Source of the DNA: Streptomyces sp. CB01881
GTDB taxonomy: Bacteria; Actinomycetota; Actinomycetes; Streptomycetales; Streptomycetaceae
Reading direction: 5' to 3'
Assembly (NCBI RefSeq): GCF_002953255.1
Contig: NZ_CP026498.1
Coordinates: 6,222,904 to 6,286,903, forward strand
DNA: 64,000 nt
Shown: positions 24,499-32,620 of the stretch, one piece after another
Layout of the letters: every line of letters starts with the position of its first letter
How positions within the stretch are numbered: the first letter of the stretch is position 1
Made by a program: the position numbers and the translations under genes
The notes under the pieces: model-generated
The model's database searches: none
What the model saw: only the letters and a program-made list of their open reading frames with translations
Told to the model about the DNA's origin: nothing

Positions 24499-24535
24499 GG
24501 GTGCCCCGGCCGTCGTCGTAACGGCCGGGGCACCC
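24499..24535. terminator. Bidirectional terminator between convergent genes
   Basis: GGGTGCCCCGGCCGT (24499-24513), 7-nt loop, perfect complement (24521-24535). Serves the rightward hypothetical gene and the leftward peptidase gene. Confidence 0.8.
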
Positions 24536-24544
24536 CGGTGCTCG

Positions 24545-25405
24545 TCAGGGGGTGATGCCGCGCTGCTCGAACCAGCTCTCCGGGTCGACCGGGGCGCCGC
24601 CGCCCGGGCGGACCTCCAGGTGCAGGTGGGGGCCGGTGACGTTGCCGGTGGCGCCGACCTTGCCGAGCTGCTGGCCGGGGACGACCTTGCCGGAGCCCTT
24701 GATGATCGAGGAGAGGTGGCAGTACCAGATCTCGGTGCCGTCGGGCAGCGTCTCGACGATCCGGTAGCCGTAGGAGCCGGCCCAGCCGGCCGAGGTGATG
24801 GTGCCCTGGCCGACGGCGTAGACCGGGGTGCCGGTGTCGGCGGCGAAGTCCAGGCCGGTGTGCAGGTGGGCCCAGTACGAGGCGCTCTGGCCGTAGTGGG
24901 CGGAGAGGTTGTAGTCGCGCACCGGCAGGTTGATGGCGGCGAGCTTGGCCTTCTCGGCCTCCTCGGCGGCCCGCTTGGCCTCCTGCTGCTGGGCGGCGCG
25001 CTTGGCCTCGGCCTCCTTGGCGGCCTGGAGCCGGGCGCCCTCCTCGGCGGCGGTGCGCTGGCTGTCGGCCTGCTGCTGGATCCGGGCGGCGAGGGCGAGG
25101 CCGGGGTCGGCGGCGAGGGCGACCGGCGTCTCGTCGGGGGCCTCGACGGCGGGGGCGGCGGCCGGGGTCGCGGAGGCGAAGCCGGTGGCGCCCAGGGTGG
25201 CGGCGACGGCGGTGACGCCGAGCAGCGGAGCCGTTCCGCGGGTCTGACGCGGCATCCGGTGCCGGTTGGCCTCGGCGGCCTGCGGGGCCGCCTCGTCGGA
25301 GGGCCCGCCGTACTCGCCCGGGTGGGCGGGCGGCCAGGGGTGGTCGAGCAGCTGGGTGCCGGCGGAGGAGCCGGGCAGGTTTGCCGGAGAGTGCGTCGAC
25401 GCCAC
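24545..25405 (-). CDS. Secreted/anchored M23 metallopeptidase (cell-wall endopeptidase)
   Basis: 286 aa from GTG, 9 nt after AAAGGAG. A cytosolic head of about 55 residues precedes a hydrophobic export segment (about 58-82), then an Ala/Lys/Glu-rich coiled coil (about 105-155), then an M23 peptidase domain (about 165-286) with zinc-ligand motifs HTGLD and GPHLHLEV and the catalytic-region WYCHLSS. It should cut peptidoglycan cross-bridges during growth or spore germination. The mRNA leader carries a cyclic-di-AMP riboswitch, matching the known control of cell-wall hydrolases in Streptomyces. Confidence 0.93.
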   Translation of the reverse strand: MASTHSPANLPGSSAGTQLLDHPWPPAHPGEYGGPSDEAAPQAAEANRHRMPRQTRGTAPLLGVTAVAATLGATGFASATPAAAPAVEAPDETPVALAADPGLALAARIQQQADSQRTAAEEGARLQAAKEAEAKRAAQQQEAKRAAEEAEKAKLAAINLPVRDYNLSAHYGQSASYWAHLHTGLDFAADTGTPVYAVGQGTITSAGWAGSYGYRIVETLPDGTEIWYCHLSSIIKGSGKVVPGQQLGKVGATGNVTGPHLHLEVRPGGGAPVDPESWFEQRGITP

Positions 25406-25430
25406 GGAGGCGCGCTCCTTTCCTTCCTTC

Positions 25431-25570
25431 GCGCCTACCGGGTTAGCTGACGGGTTCGGAGCAGGAAGGTCTCCTACGGCTGGGCCTGGGCCCGGCCGAT
25501 TCACCCCAAGGAACGTGGTTCCCCGGCTCCCTGGCCTGCCCGGAGGCCGGCCGGCGGGATTAGGCGACGG
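25431..25570 (-). promoter_or_regulatory. Cyclic-di-AMP riboswitch (ydaO-yuaA class)
   Basis: Minus strand shows the conserved blocks of the class in order: CGCCTAATCC, GGGGAACC, CCTTGGGGTGAATC, GTAGGAG, CCGAACCCGTCAGCTAACC and GTAGGCG, ending about 25 bp before the start codon. In actinobacteria this riboswitch turns off cell-wall hydrolase genes when c-di-AMP is high. Confidence 0.92.
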
Positions 25571-25821
25571 CGCACGGTGCCGTCTGGGTACGGCGTTGAG
25601 GACCGCGCTGCGTTATCAAACGTTAATCCTAGGAGCCCCTGATTCCAAGCCATCCGCCAGGAGCAGCCGGACACAGCCCGGACACTACGTGACCCGATGG
25701 GCATTTTGGGGCGATTGACAACAACTGACACTACCGAACGTCATTGGACGTCAACGAACGAACCCCTACTTGAGTACCCCTACTCATGTGCGGCCCGGCC
25801 CGGCGCGGCCATCCTGACGCC
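25571..25821. other. Intergenic region with AT-richer promoter zone and inverted repeat
   Basis: Holds the promoters of the leftward riboswitch-peptidase transcript and of the rightward YiaA-like gene. TGAGTA-CCCC-TACTCA (25771-25786) is a perfect 6-bp inverted repeat, and CCCCTACT occurs twice around it, a likely regulator site for the rightward gene. No gene is seen. Confidence 0.5.
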
Positions 25822-26112
25822 ATGAACGCACCGATGCAGTCACGCACCACGGCCGCGTACTACGTCCAGGCCGTGCTCTCCTTCGCCCTCTCCGCCGGCG
25901 CCCTCGCGACCGGGATCGCCTACCTCCCGGTGGGCGGCTGGACCCGGGCCTTCCTCGGGGTCGGCCTGCTCTACACCGTCACCTCCTCGTTCACCCTGGC
26001 CAAGGTGGTCCGCGACAAGCAGGAGAACAGCGAGATCGTCACCCGGGTGGACCAGGCCCGGCTGGAGAAGCTGCTGGCCGAGCACGACCCGTTCAAGGTG
26101 GAGGGAGTCTGA
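25822..26112 (+). CDS. Small YiaA/YiaB-type inner membrane protein
   Basis: 96 aa. Two membrane helices (about 14-32 and 38-58: YYVQAVLSFALSAGALATG and GWTRAFLGVGLLYTVTSSF) followed by a basic/acidic cytosolic tail of about 35 residues (LAKVVRDKQENSEIV). This is the YiaAB two-helix plan; function is unknown for the family. Monocistronic, with an inverted repeat in its promoter region. Confidence 0.85.
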   Translation: MNAPMQSRTTAAYYVQAVLSFALSAGALATGIAYLPVGGWTRAFLGVGLLYTVTSSFTLAKVVRDKQENSEIVTRVDQARLEKLLAEHDPFKVEGV

Positions 26113-26142
26113 CCCGGGCCACCCTCGGGTTCTGTCGATAGC

Positions 26143-26171
26143 TTGACAGCTAAGGCTATTAGCCTTAGCTT
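26143..26171 (+). promoter_or_regulatory. Promoter overlapped by a perfect 23-bp palindromic operator
   Basis: TTGACA (26143-26148), 17-bp spacer, TAGCTT (26166-26171). The palindrome 26148-26170 has arms AGCTAAGGCTA and TAGCCTTAGCT around a central T and fills the whole spacer and -10. A repressor bound there would block the polymerase. The TetR gene two genes downstream is the obvious candidate. Confidence 0.85.
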
Positions 26172-26221
26172 TGTGGCTGTCGGCACCACCGCCGACGTCC
26201 CGGCGGACCGAGGAGGCCCCC

Positions 26222-27049
26222 ATGTCCCGCACCACCGCCCCCACCACCCGGTACCTCGACGTCACCGGCGGCCGCATCGCCTACGACGACACCGAGCAGG
26301 GCGACGGCGCCCCCGTCGTCCTGCTCCCGGGGATGCTCGACAGCCGGGCCGCCTACCGGCACCTGCGCCCGCTGCTCGTCGCCGCCGGCCGCCGCGTGAT
26401 CACCATGGACCTGCGCGGCTTCGGCGACTCCTCGATCGTCTGGGACGACTACTCGCCGGCCGCGATCGCCGCCGACGTCCTCGCCCTGCTCGACCACCTC
26501 GGCATCGGGCGCGCCGTCCTCGCCGGCAACTCGTACACCGGCGCGACCGTGGTCAAGGCCGCCGGCGACGCACCCGAGCGGGTCGCCGGGATCGTCCTGC
26601 TGGACGCCTTCGTCGAGAACCTGCCGCCGAACGCCCTGCAGCGCGCGATGTTCGGCGTCATGGGCAAGCTGCTGGTGCACTCCCCCGCCTTCTGGGGCCT
26701 CTACCACCGCAGGATGGCCTACCCGACCGCCAAGCCGGCCGACTTCGACGCGTACGTGGACGGGCTGGTCGCCGCGATGCGCACGCCCGGCCGCAAGACC
26801 GCCACCCGCGGCCAGGTCCGCGGGGACTCGGCGCCCGTCGGCTGGACCGCGGCCGTGCGGTGCCCGGCGCTGGTCGTCATGGGCAGCAAGGACCCCGACT
26901 TCCCCAAGCCGGAGGTGGTCGCCGACCGGCAGGCCGCCGCGCTGAACGCCCGCAAGGTGATGATCGAGGGCGCCGGCCACTACCCGATGGCCGACCACCC
27001 GCAGGCGACCGCCGACGCGCTGCTCGGGTTCCTCGCCGAGCTGGCCTGA
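26222..27049 (+). CDS. Alpha/beta hydrolase
   Basis: 275 aa, ATG after GAGGAGGCCCCC. Alpha/beta-hydrolase fold with oxyanion-region LPGMLDS, MDLRGFGDSS, a nucleophile elbow GNSYTG (about 99-104; Gly-x-Ser-x-x rather than the usual GxSxG), acid in MGSKDPDF and final His in GAGHYPMADH. Probable small-molecule esterase or hydrolase. Forms an operon with the TetR gene (45 bp gap) under a palindromic operator, so expression is probably induced by its substrate or a related compound. Confidence 0.92.
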   Translation: MSRTTAPTTRYLDVTGGRIAYDDTEQGDGAPVVLLPGMLDSRAAYRHLRPLLVAAGRRVITMDLRGFGDSSIVWDDYSPAAIAADVLALLDHLGIGRAVLAGNSYTGATVVKAAGDAPERVAGIVLLDAFVENLPPNALQRAMFGVMGKLLVHSPAFWGLYHRRMAYPTAKPADFDAYVDGLVAAMRTPGRKTATRGQVRGDSAPVGWTAAVRCPALVVMGSKDPDFPKPEVVADRQAAALNARKVMIEGAGHYPMADHPQATADALLGFLAELA

Positions 27050-27093
27050 GCCCTCCCGCCCCACCGGAACCGGACCCACGGAGAACCGCCCCC

Positions 27094-27663
27094 ATGCCCC
27101 GAGTAGGACTCACCCCCGAGCAGGTCGTCGGCCACGCCCTCGCCCTCATCGACGAGCAGGGCCCCGAGGCCCTCACCCTGGCCGCGGTCGCCGCGCGGGC
27201 CAAGGTGGCCACGCCCTCGCTCTACAAGCACGTCAGCGGCGGCCTTGCGGAACTGCGCCGGCTGGTCGCCGTCCGGGTCACCGAGGAGCTGGCCGACCGG
27301 CTCGCCGAGGCGGCCGTCGGCCGGGGCGGGGACGACGCCGTCGCCGCCGTCCTGCGCGCCTACCACGCCTACGCCACCGAGTACCCGCACCGCTACAACT
27401 CGCTCCCGCAGGCTCCGCAGCCGGACGACGACCTCACCCGGGCGGCGACGCGGCTGGTCGGCGTGATCATCGCGGTGCTGCGCGGGTACGGGCTCGCCGG
27501 GTCGGAGGCCGTCCACGCCGCCCGCGCCGTCCGCTCGGTGGCCCACGGCTTCGCCTCGCTCTCCATCGGCGGCGCCTTCCAGCTCGCCGAGGACCTCGGC
27601 GACACCCAGGACCGGCTGATCGCCGTCCTCACCCACGGCCTGCGTGACTGGCCCGGGGCCTGA
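27094..27663 (+). CDS. TetR-family regulator with WHG-type C-terminus
   Basis: 189 aa. Helix-turn-helix at about 22-52 (LTLAAVAARAKVATPSLYKHV). The C-terminal region contains VAHGFASLSIGGAF, typical of the TetR-WHG ligand domain. Second gene of the operon with the alpha/beta hydrolase; most likely it binds the 23-bp palindrome at 26148-26170 and represses both genes. A convergent terminator follows. Confidence 0.92.
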   Translation: MPRVGLTPEQVVGHALALIDEQGPEALTLAAVAARAKVATPSLYKHVSGGLAELRRLVAVRVTEELADRLAEAAVGRGGDDAVAAVLRAYHAYATEYPHRYNSLPQAPQPDDDLTRAATRLVGVIIAVLRGYGLAGSEAVHAARAVRSVAHGFASLSIGGAFQLAEDLGDTQDRLIAVLTHGLRDWPGA

Positions 27664-27713
27664 GGCGGGGCGTGCCCACCGGGGCCGGTCGCGGGGGCCG
27701 GCCGCGGGGACGC

Positions 27714-27749
27714 CGAAGGGCCCGGAGCGTGATCGCTCCGGGCCCTTCG
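27714..27749. terminator. Bidirectional terminator between TetR gene and tRNA-Ile
   Basis: CGAAGGGCCCGGAGCG (27714-27729), loop TGAT, perfect 16-bp complement (27734-27749). Confidence 0.85.
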
Positions 27750-27755
27750 CGGTGG

Positions 27756-27829
27756 TGGGCCTAACAGGACTTGAACCTGTGGCCTCTTCCTTATCAGGGA
27801 AGCGCTCTAACCGTCTGAGCTATAGGCCC
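27756..27829 (-). tRNA. tRNA-Ile (GAT)
   Basis: 74 nt on the minus strand. GGGCCTA/TAGGCCC acceptor stem with discriminator A; anticodon loop CTGATAA gives GAT; T-loop TTCAAGT. CCA not encoded. No integrase or attachment-site duplication is seen nearby. Confidence 0.97.
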
Positions 27830-27960
27830 TTGCCGCTCGCCGATCCTACTCGACCGGCGGCCCGTCGGTCGCACCGGGTACCACGGCGGTCCGGTCCGGG
27901 GGCCGCCGCGCCACCTGGGCGACCATTCACCGGCTTAAGAAATAAGGTATTAAGAATTGA

Positions 27961-30387
27961 GTGTCCGATAAGGCACCACCCCGACAGGGCAACGGAAAGG
28001 CCGGGCATCCCATGGACCTGTCCTCGCCGTGGCTTCCCCCCTCCGAGGACGAGAGCCGGACGCCGCGCAGCAGCCCCACCGCGCGCAGCGCCATGCGCTG
28101 CGTCCGCTTATTGCTCGGCTGCGCCGGCGCCGCCGAACTCCTCGGCACGATCCTCGCCGAGGGCCCCGGCTGGATCACCGGCGAGGGGTCCGCGCTCTAC
28201 CTGCTGGACTCCGCCGGAATGCTCCGGCTCGCCGCCTCCCACGGCCTGCCCGAGTGGGCCCACGAGCGGTACGGCGTGGTCGACCCGGCCGGCGACCTGC
28301 CCGCCGCGATGGCGCTCAAGCTGCGCCGGCCCTACCTGCTCAGCCCCGAGCGCACCAGCGTCGACTACCCCAACCGCAACGCCGGCATGGGCACCGGCAT
28401 GGTCGCCATCATCACCCTGCCGATGGTCGTCGACGAGCAGCCGATCGGCGTGCTGGCCCTGGCCCTCGCCCACCGGGGCACCGTCCCCCGGCGCGACCTC
28501 GACGTCCTGGAGACGCTCGGCGACGCCTGCGCCCACCGGCTCTCCCACCTGCTCGACCACGCGAGCGCCGAGACCGGCACGCCCAGGGGCGGGCGCCCGG
28601 GCGGTGCGCCCGCGACCGGCACCGGAACGCCCTCCGGCCCCGACGGGAACAGCCCCGCCGGGAACGGACCGAACGGGAACGGACCGAACGGGTACGGACC
28701 GGCCCCGGACGACGCCGGCCGGGCCGCCGGGCTGGCCCACCCGATGCTCTCGCTCGCCGTCCGCTCCGCCGGGCACGGCGCCTTCGAACGCGACCTGGTC
28801 ACCGGCGAGGCCTACTGGGACGCCCAGGCCTACCGGGTGGCGGGCCAGCCGCCGCCGGCCGACGGGGGCCCGGCGGCCGCACCCGACCTGGACCGGATCG
28901 TCCACCCCGAGGACCTGCCGGACTTCCAGGCCGCCCTGGCCGAGGCGCTCGCCACCGGCGGCCCGTACCGGATCACCTACCGGGTGCTGCGCCGGGGCGG
29001 CGGCGTGGTCCGGATCGAGGAGACCGGCGAGGTGATGCTCGACGTGCACCGGCGGCCGGTCCGGATCGCCGGGCTGGTCGCCGACCGGGACCGCGCCCGC
29101 GCACCCGGGGAACGCCCGCCCGCCGGCCGGCCGGGCGGCGCCCCGGCGGCCGGGGCCCGCTCGGCGCTGCTGCTGGCGCTCACCCGGGCGCTGTCCCGCG
29201 CGGTCACCGTCCGGGACGTCACCACCACGGTGACCGACATCGCCCGCCCGGCCTTCGGCGCCGCCAGCATCGTGCTCGACCTGGTGGACGAGGGCCGGCT
29301 GCTGCCCGTGTCGCACACCGTCTACGGCGGGCCGCGCCGCACCGAGCTGACCAGGCTGGCCGACCTCTCCGAGGGGGTCATGCAGCACGCGCTGGCCCGC
29401 TCCACCCCGCTGTTCAGCGAACCGGGCCGCACGGGGCGGGCCCCGGACGGCGGCGGGCCGCTCACCCCGCCCGCCTGGACGGTACTGCCGCTGGTCGCCT
29501 CCGGGCGGCAGGTCGGCTCCTGCCTGATCACCTTCGCCACCGAGCGGGCCTTCGGCCGCGAGGACCGCACCCTCTACTCCGCGTTCGCCGGCGTCCTGGC
29601 GCAGTCCCTGGAGCGCGCCCGCCTCTACGACACGCACCACCACCGGGCCACCGAGCTCCAGCGCGCCATGCTGCCGCGCACCCTGCCCCGGCTGCCCGGG
29701 ATCGCCAGCGCCGCCCGCTACCTGCCCAGCACCGAGGGCATGCAGATCGGCGGCGACTGGTACGACCTGCTGCGGCTGCCGGAGGGCAGGATCGGCCTGG
29801 TGATCGGCGACGTCCAGGGCCACAACGCCGAGGCCACCGCCGTGATGGGGCAGCTGCGCAGCGTCCTGCGGGCGTACGCCACCGACGGGCACGACCCGGC
29901 CGCGACGCTGGCCAGGACCAGCCGGCTGCTCTCCGGGCTGGACACCGACCTCTTCGCCACCTGCCTCTACCTCACCCTCGACCCGGCCGACGGCACCCTG
30001 CGGGCGGCCCGCGCCGGGCACCCGTCGCCGGTCCGGATCACCGACGACGCGAAGGCCGTGGAACTGGACCTGCCAGGCGGCCCCCCGCTGGGCGTCGACC
30101 CGGAGGCGGCCTACCACCTGTCGGTCGGTCACCTGGCGGCCGGCGAGACGCTGCTCGCCTACACCGACGGCCTGGTCGAGGACCGCGAGGAGGACTACGA
30201 CGAGTCGGTGCAGCGGATGCTCGGCGGGCTGGAGCTCTGGGCCCGGCAGACCGGGCCGGGCCGGATCGGCCCGGCGCCCGCCCTGGAGCGGCTGGCCGAC
30301 CTGCTCACCCTCAACGTCACCGAGCGCCGCTCTCGGCCGGACGACGTGGCACTGCTGTTGCTGCACCGGATGTCAGCAGGGCAATAA
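27961..30387 (+). CDS. GAF-PAS-GAF-PP2C multi-sensor protein phosphatase
   Basis: 808 aa from GTG; an alternative ATG at 28012 gives 791 aa. GAF domain (about 45-200), a low-complexity Gly/Pro/Asn linker (205-250), PAS-like domain (about 255-375), second GAF (about 405-555) and SpoIIE/PP2C phosphatase (about 575-805) with GGDWYDLL, GDVQGHN, YTDGLVEDREEDYD and RPDDVALLLL. It should dephosphorylate a SpoIIAA/RsbV-like anti-anti-sigma factor in response to signals bound by the GAF/PAS modules. TATTAA (27948-27953) ends 7 bp before the GTG and no Shine-Dalgarno sequence is present, suggesting a leaderless mRNA. Lies 142 bp before the conservon, same strand. Confidence 0.9.
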   Translation: MSDKAPPRQGNGKAGHPMDLSSPWLPPSEDESRTPRSSPTARSAMRCVRLLLGCAGAAELLGTILAEGPGWITGEGSALYLLDSAGMLRLAASHGLPEWAHERYGVVDPAGDLPAAMALKLRRPYLLSPERTSVDYPNRNAGMGTGMVAIITLPMVVDEQPIGVLALALAHRGTVPRRDLDVLETLGDACAHRLSHLLDHASAETGTPRGGRPGGAPATGTGTPSGPDGNSPAGNGPNGNGPNGYGPAPDDAGRAAGLAHPMLSLAVRSAGHGAFERDLVTGEAYWDAQAYRVAGQPPPADGGPAAAPDLDRIVHPEDLPDFQAALAEALATGGPYRITYRVLRRGGGVVRIEETGEVMLDVHRRPVRIAGLVADRDRARAPGERPPAGRPGGAPAAGARSALLLALTRALSRAVTVRDVTTTVTDIARPAFGAASIVLDLVDEGRLLPVSHTVYGGPRRTELTRLADLSEGVMQHALARSTPLFSEPGRTGRAPDGGGPLTPPAWTVLPLVASGRQVGSCLITFATERAFGREDRTLYSAFAGVLAQSLERARLYDTHHHRATELQRAMLPRTLPRLPGIASAARYLPSTEGMQIGGDWYDLLRLPEGRIGLVIGDVQGHNAEATAVMGQLRSVLRAYATDGHDPAATLARTSRLLSGLDTDLFATCLYLTLDPADGTLRAARAGHPSPVRITDDAKAVELDLPGGPPLGVDPEAAYHLSVGHLAAGETLLAYTDGLVEDREEDYDESVQRMLGGLELWARQTGPGRIGPAPALERLADLLTLNVTERRSRPDDVALLLLHRMSAGQ

Positions 30388-30529
30388 ACGGTTCGGCGGC
30401 CGGCGCCGCGGGCCGATCGCGGGCGAAGCAGACCGGATTGCCGCCGTATTGACGGGATATTGACGACATCCGGTCACTTGGCGAGATCCGGTCACACCAT
30501 CGTAGGATCATCACCCTAGAATTCGCCGC

Positions 30530-31879
30530 GTGACGATGACTCAGTGGTGCGCAACGGCAACCGGCGTTCTCGCCGCCCTCGCCCTCGTGGCCGCCGCCCG
30601 CTACCGCGCGGTCTCCGTCACCCACCGCCGCCGTCACGACCGCCAGCAGCACGAACTCGCCCGCCTCCGGGAACAGCTGACCACCGAACTGGCCCGGCGC
30701 GGCAGCGAACTGGCCGCCGTCCAGCAGGAACAGGAACTCAACGCCTCCACCCAGCGCGCCTTCCTCAGCGTGGCCCGCCGCATCCTCGTCATGGCGCACG
30801 ACCAGCAGGCCCTGCTGGACGAGATGGAACGCACCCACGACGACCCGGCGCTGCTGGAGGGCCTGCTCAAGGCGGACCACGCCGCGGCCCAACAGGCCCG
30901 CCTCGCCCAGACCCTGGCCGTCCTCTGCGGCGCCCGGGCCGGGCGGCACTGGCCGGAACCCGTCTCGCTGGAGGACGTGGTGCGCGGCGCCCAGTCGCGC
31001 ATCCTGCCCTTCCAGCGGGTGGTGGTCCGCAGCCGGATCGAGACCGCCGTGGTCGGCGCCGCCGCCGAGGCCCTCATCCACGCCGTCGCCGAGCTGCTGG
31101 ACAACGCCACCCGCTACTCCCCGCCCAGCACCCAGGTGTTCGTCACCCTCATGCCGGTGCACAACGGCGCCGTCATCGAGATCGACGACGGCGGTGTCGG
31201 CATGCCCGAGCAGGCGGTCGCCAAGGCGGCCTCCGCCCTGGCCGGCGGCTCCGCCCTGGAGGTCTCCCGCCTCGGCGAGGTGCCGCAGCTGGGCCTCGCG
31301 GCGGTCGGCCGGCTCTCCGAGCAGTACGGCTTCCGGGTCACCCTCAGCTCCGCGCCCTCACCGTACGGCGGTGTGCGGGTCGTGGTGCTGCTGCCGAACG
31401 CCCTGCTCACCGAGCCGCTCCCGCCGACCGTCCCGGGCCTCGGCCCGGACGACCCGGCGTTCACCCCCGGACCGCGCCACCCCGCACCCCCCCTGCACCC
31501 GGCCGCACCCACGACCGCGTCCCAGGAACCCACCCGGCCCCCGGTGCCCGGACACCCCCTGAGCCCCGGGCACCCACTGGTGGACACCCCGCCGGCCGAC
31601 CGGTCCCCCTCGGCCGGCCCCGCCGTCCCACCACCGCTGCCCCGCCGGAGCCACCGGCGCGACCGCGCCGCCCGCCGCGGCGCGCCGGCCTCTCCCCCGC
31701 CGGCACCCGCACCGCCGTACCGCTCGGCGCAGGACGCCCAGGCGTTCATGGCGATGTTCCAGGCCGGGACGGCCAGCGGCCGCTCGGCCGTCCGGGCCCA
31801 CGCCCACCCCGATCCTTCCCATCCCGCTTCCCCCCAGCTTCCCCAGCGCTTCGGAGAGTTCCATGACCACCACCCCTGA
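30530..31879 (+). CDS. cvnA: Conservon sensor ATPase CvnA
   Basis: 449 aa. One N-terminal membrane helix (about 5-25), a coiled coil (about 30-75), a DHp-like helical pair and a GHKL ATP-binding domain (about 165-305) with the N-box ELLDNATRYSPP and G-boxes DDGGVGM and GLAAVGRLSEQYG. The C-terminal 130 residues are Pro-rich and disordered. CvnA proteins resemble sensor kinases and signal to the GTPase CvnD, in a manner compared with eukaryotic G-protein systems; in S. coelicolor they affect development and antibiotic timing. TAGAAT (30517-30522) ends 7 bp before GTG, a leaderless arrangement. Overlaps cvnB by 17 nt. Confidence 0.93.
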   Translation: MTMTQWCATATGVLAALALVAAARYRAVSVTHRRRHDRQQHELARLREQLTTELARRGSELAAVQQEQELNASTQRAFLSVARRILVMAHDQQALLDEMERTHDDPALLEGLLKADHAAAQQARLAQTLAVLCGARAGRHWPEPVSLEDVVRGAQSRILPFQRVVVRSRIETAVVGAAAEALIHAVAELLDNATRYSPPSTQVFVTLMPVHNGAVIEIDDGGVGMPEQAVAKAASALAGGSALEVSRLGEVPQLGLAAVGRLSEQYGFRVTLSSAPSPYGGVRVVVLLPNALLTEPLPPTVPGLGPDDPAFTPGPRHPAPPLHPAAPTTASQEPTRPPVPGHPLSPGHPLVDTPPADRSPSAGPAVPPPLPRRSHRRDRAARRGAPASPPPAPAPPYRSAQDAQAFMAMFQAGTASGRSAVRAHAHPDPSHPASPQLPQRFGEFHDHHP

Positions 31880-32276
31880 CCTCGGCTGGCTGCTCGCCGA
31901 CATCGTCTCCGTCCCCGAGGTCCGGCACGCCGTCGTCGTCTCCAACGACGGACTGGAGATCGGCCGCAGCGCGGGCATCCTGCGCGAGGACGCCGAGCGG
32001 CTCGCCGCCGCCTGCTCCGGCCTCCAGTCGCTGGCCCGCGGCGTCGCCCAGGGCTTCGGCGGCCACGGCAGCGCCACCCGGCAGATCATCATCGAGTACG
32101 GCGGCGGCTACCTCTTCATCGTCGCCGCCGGGGCCGGCGCCCACCTTGCCGTGGTGACCGGCGAGGCCGTCGACGCCGGCCTGGTCGCCTACCAGATGCA
32201 GGTCCTCGTCGAGCGGATCGGCACCCACCTCACCAGCCCGCCGCGCGTCGACCACGCGGCGGGGGGACAGCGGTGA
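31863..32276 (+). CDS. cvnB: Conservon roadblock/LC7 protein CvnB
   Basis: 137 aa roadblock/LC7 fold: LGWLLADIVSVPEVRHAVVVSNDGLEIGRS at the start and GYLFIVAAGAGAHLAVVTG in the middle (written in parts, residues 7-36 and 80-98). Acts as a GTPase-associated scaffold or activator, like MglB. Starts inside the end of cvnA and overlaps cvnC by 4 nt, so the operon is translationally coupled. Confidence 0.95.
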   Translation: MTTTPDLGWLLADIVSVPEVRHAVVVSNDGLEIGRSAGILREDAERLAAACSGLQSLARGVAQGFGGHGSATRQIIIEYGGGYLFIVAAGAGAHLAVVTGEAVDAGLVAYQMQVLVERIGTHLTSPPRVDHAAGGQR

Positions 32277-32620
32277 CCGGGCCGGTCCGGCCCTATGTGA
32301 TCACCGGCGGACGCAGCCGGCCCACCCGGGCCGCGCTCGCCGTCGAGAGCCTGGTCAGTGCCTTACCCGACCGGCCCGAACTGCCCGAGGACGCGCTGCT
32401 CAGCCGCGAGCACCACCGCATCCTGGACCTCTGCCGCAGCCTGCTGTCGATCGCCGAGGTGGCGGCCCACCTGAGGCTGCCGCTCGGCATCGTCAAGGTG
32501 CTGGTCGGCGACCTCTGGGACCTCGGCACCGTGCAGGTGCTCCCGCCCGTCCCGCAGGCCGAGCGCCTGCCCGCAACCCTCCTGGAAGAGGTGCTCGTTG
32601 GCCTCCGCCAACTCCGCTGA
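32273..32620 (+). CDS. cvnC: Conservon DUF742 protein CvnC
   Basis: 115 aa, GTG start overlapping the cvnB stop (GTGA). DUF742 signature: RPYVITGGRSRP near the start, then HHRILDLCRSLLSIAEVAAHLRLPLGIVKVLVGDL (residues about 43-78), a winged-helix-like fold. Function within the conservon complex is not settled; the fold suggests either DNA binding or protein interaction. Overlaps cvnD by 23 nt. Confidence 0.95.
   Translation: MTGPVRPYVITGGRSRPTRAALAVESLVSALPDRPELPEDALLSREHHRILDLCRSLLSIAEVAAHLRLPLGIVKVLVGDLWDLGTVQVLPPVPQAERLPATLLEEVLVGLRQLR

Noticed and set aside
25769..25788. HspR HAIR site (CTTGAGT-N7-ACTCAAG)
   Set aside because: The sequence is CTTGAGT-N6-ACTCATG: wrong spacing and a mismatch, and the downstream gene is not a chaperone.
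19487..27829. Integrated element or attachment site at the tRNA genes
   Set aside because: No integrase, excisionase or duplicated tRNA 3' end was seen beside tRNA-Met or tRNA-Ile.
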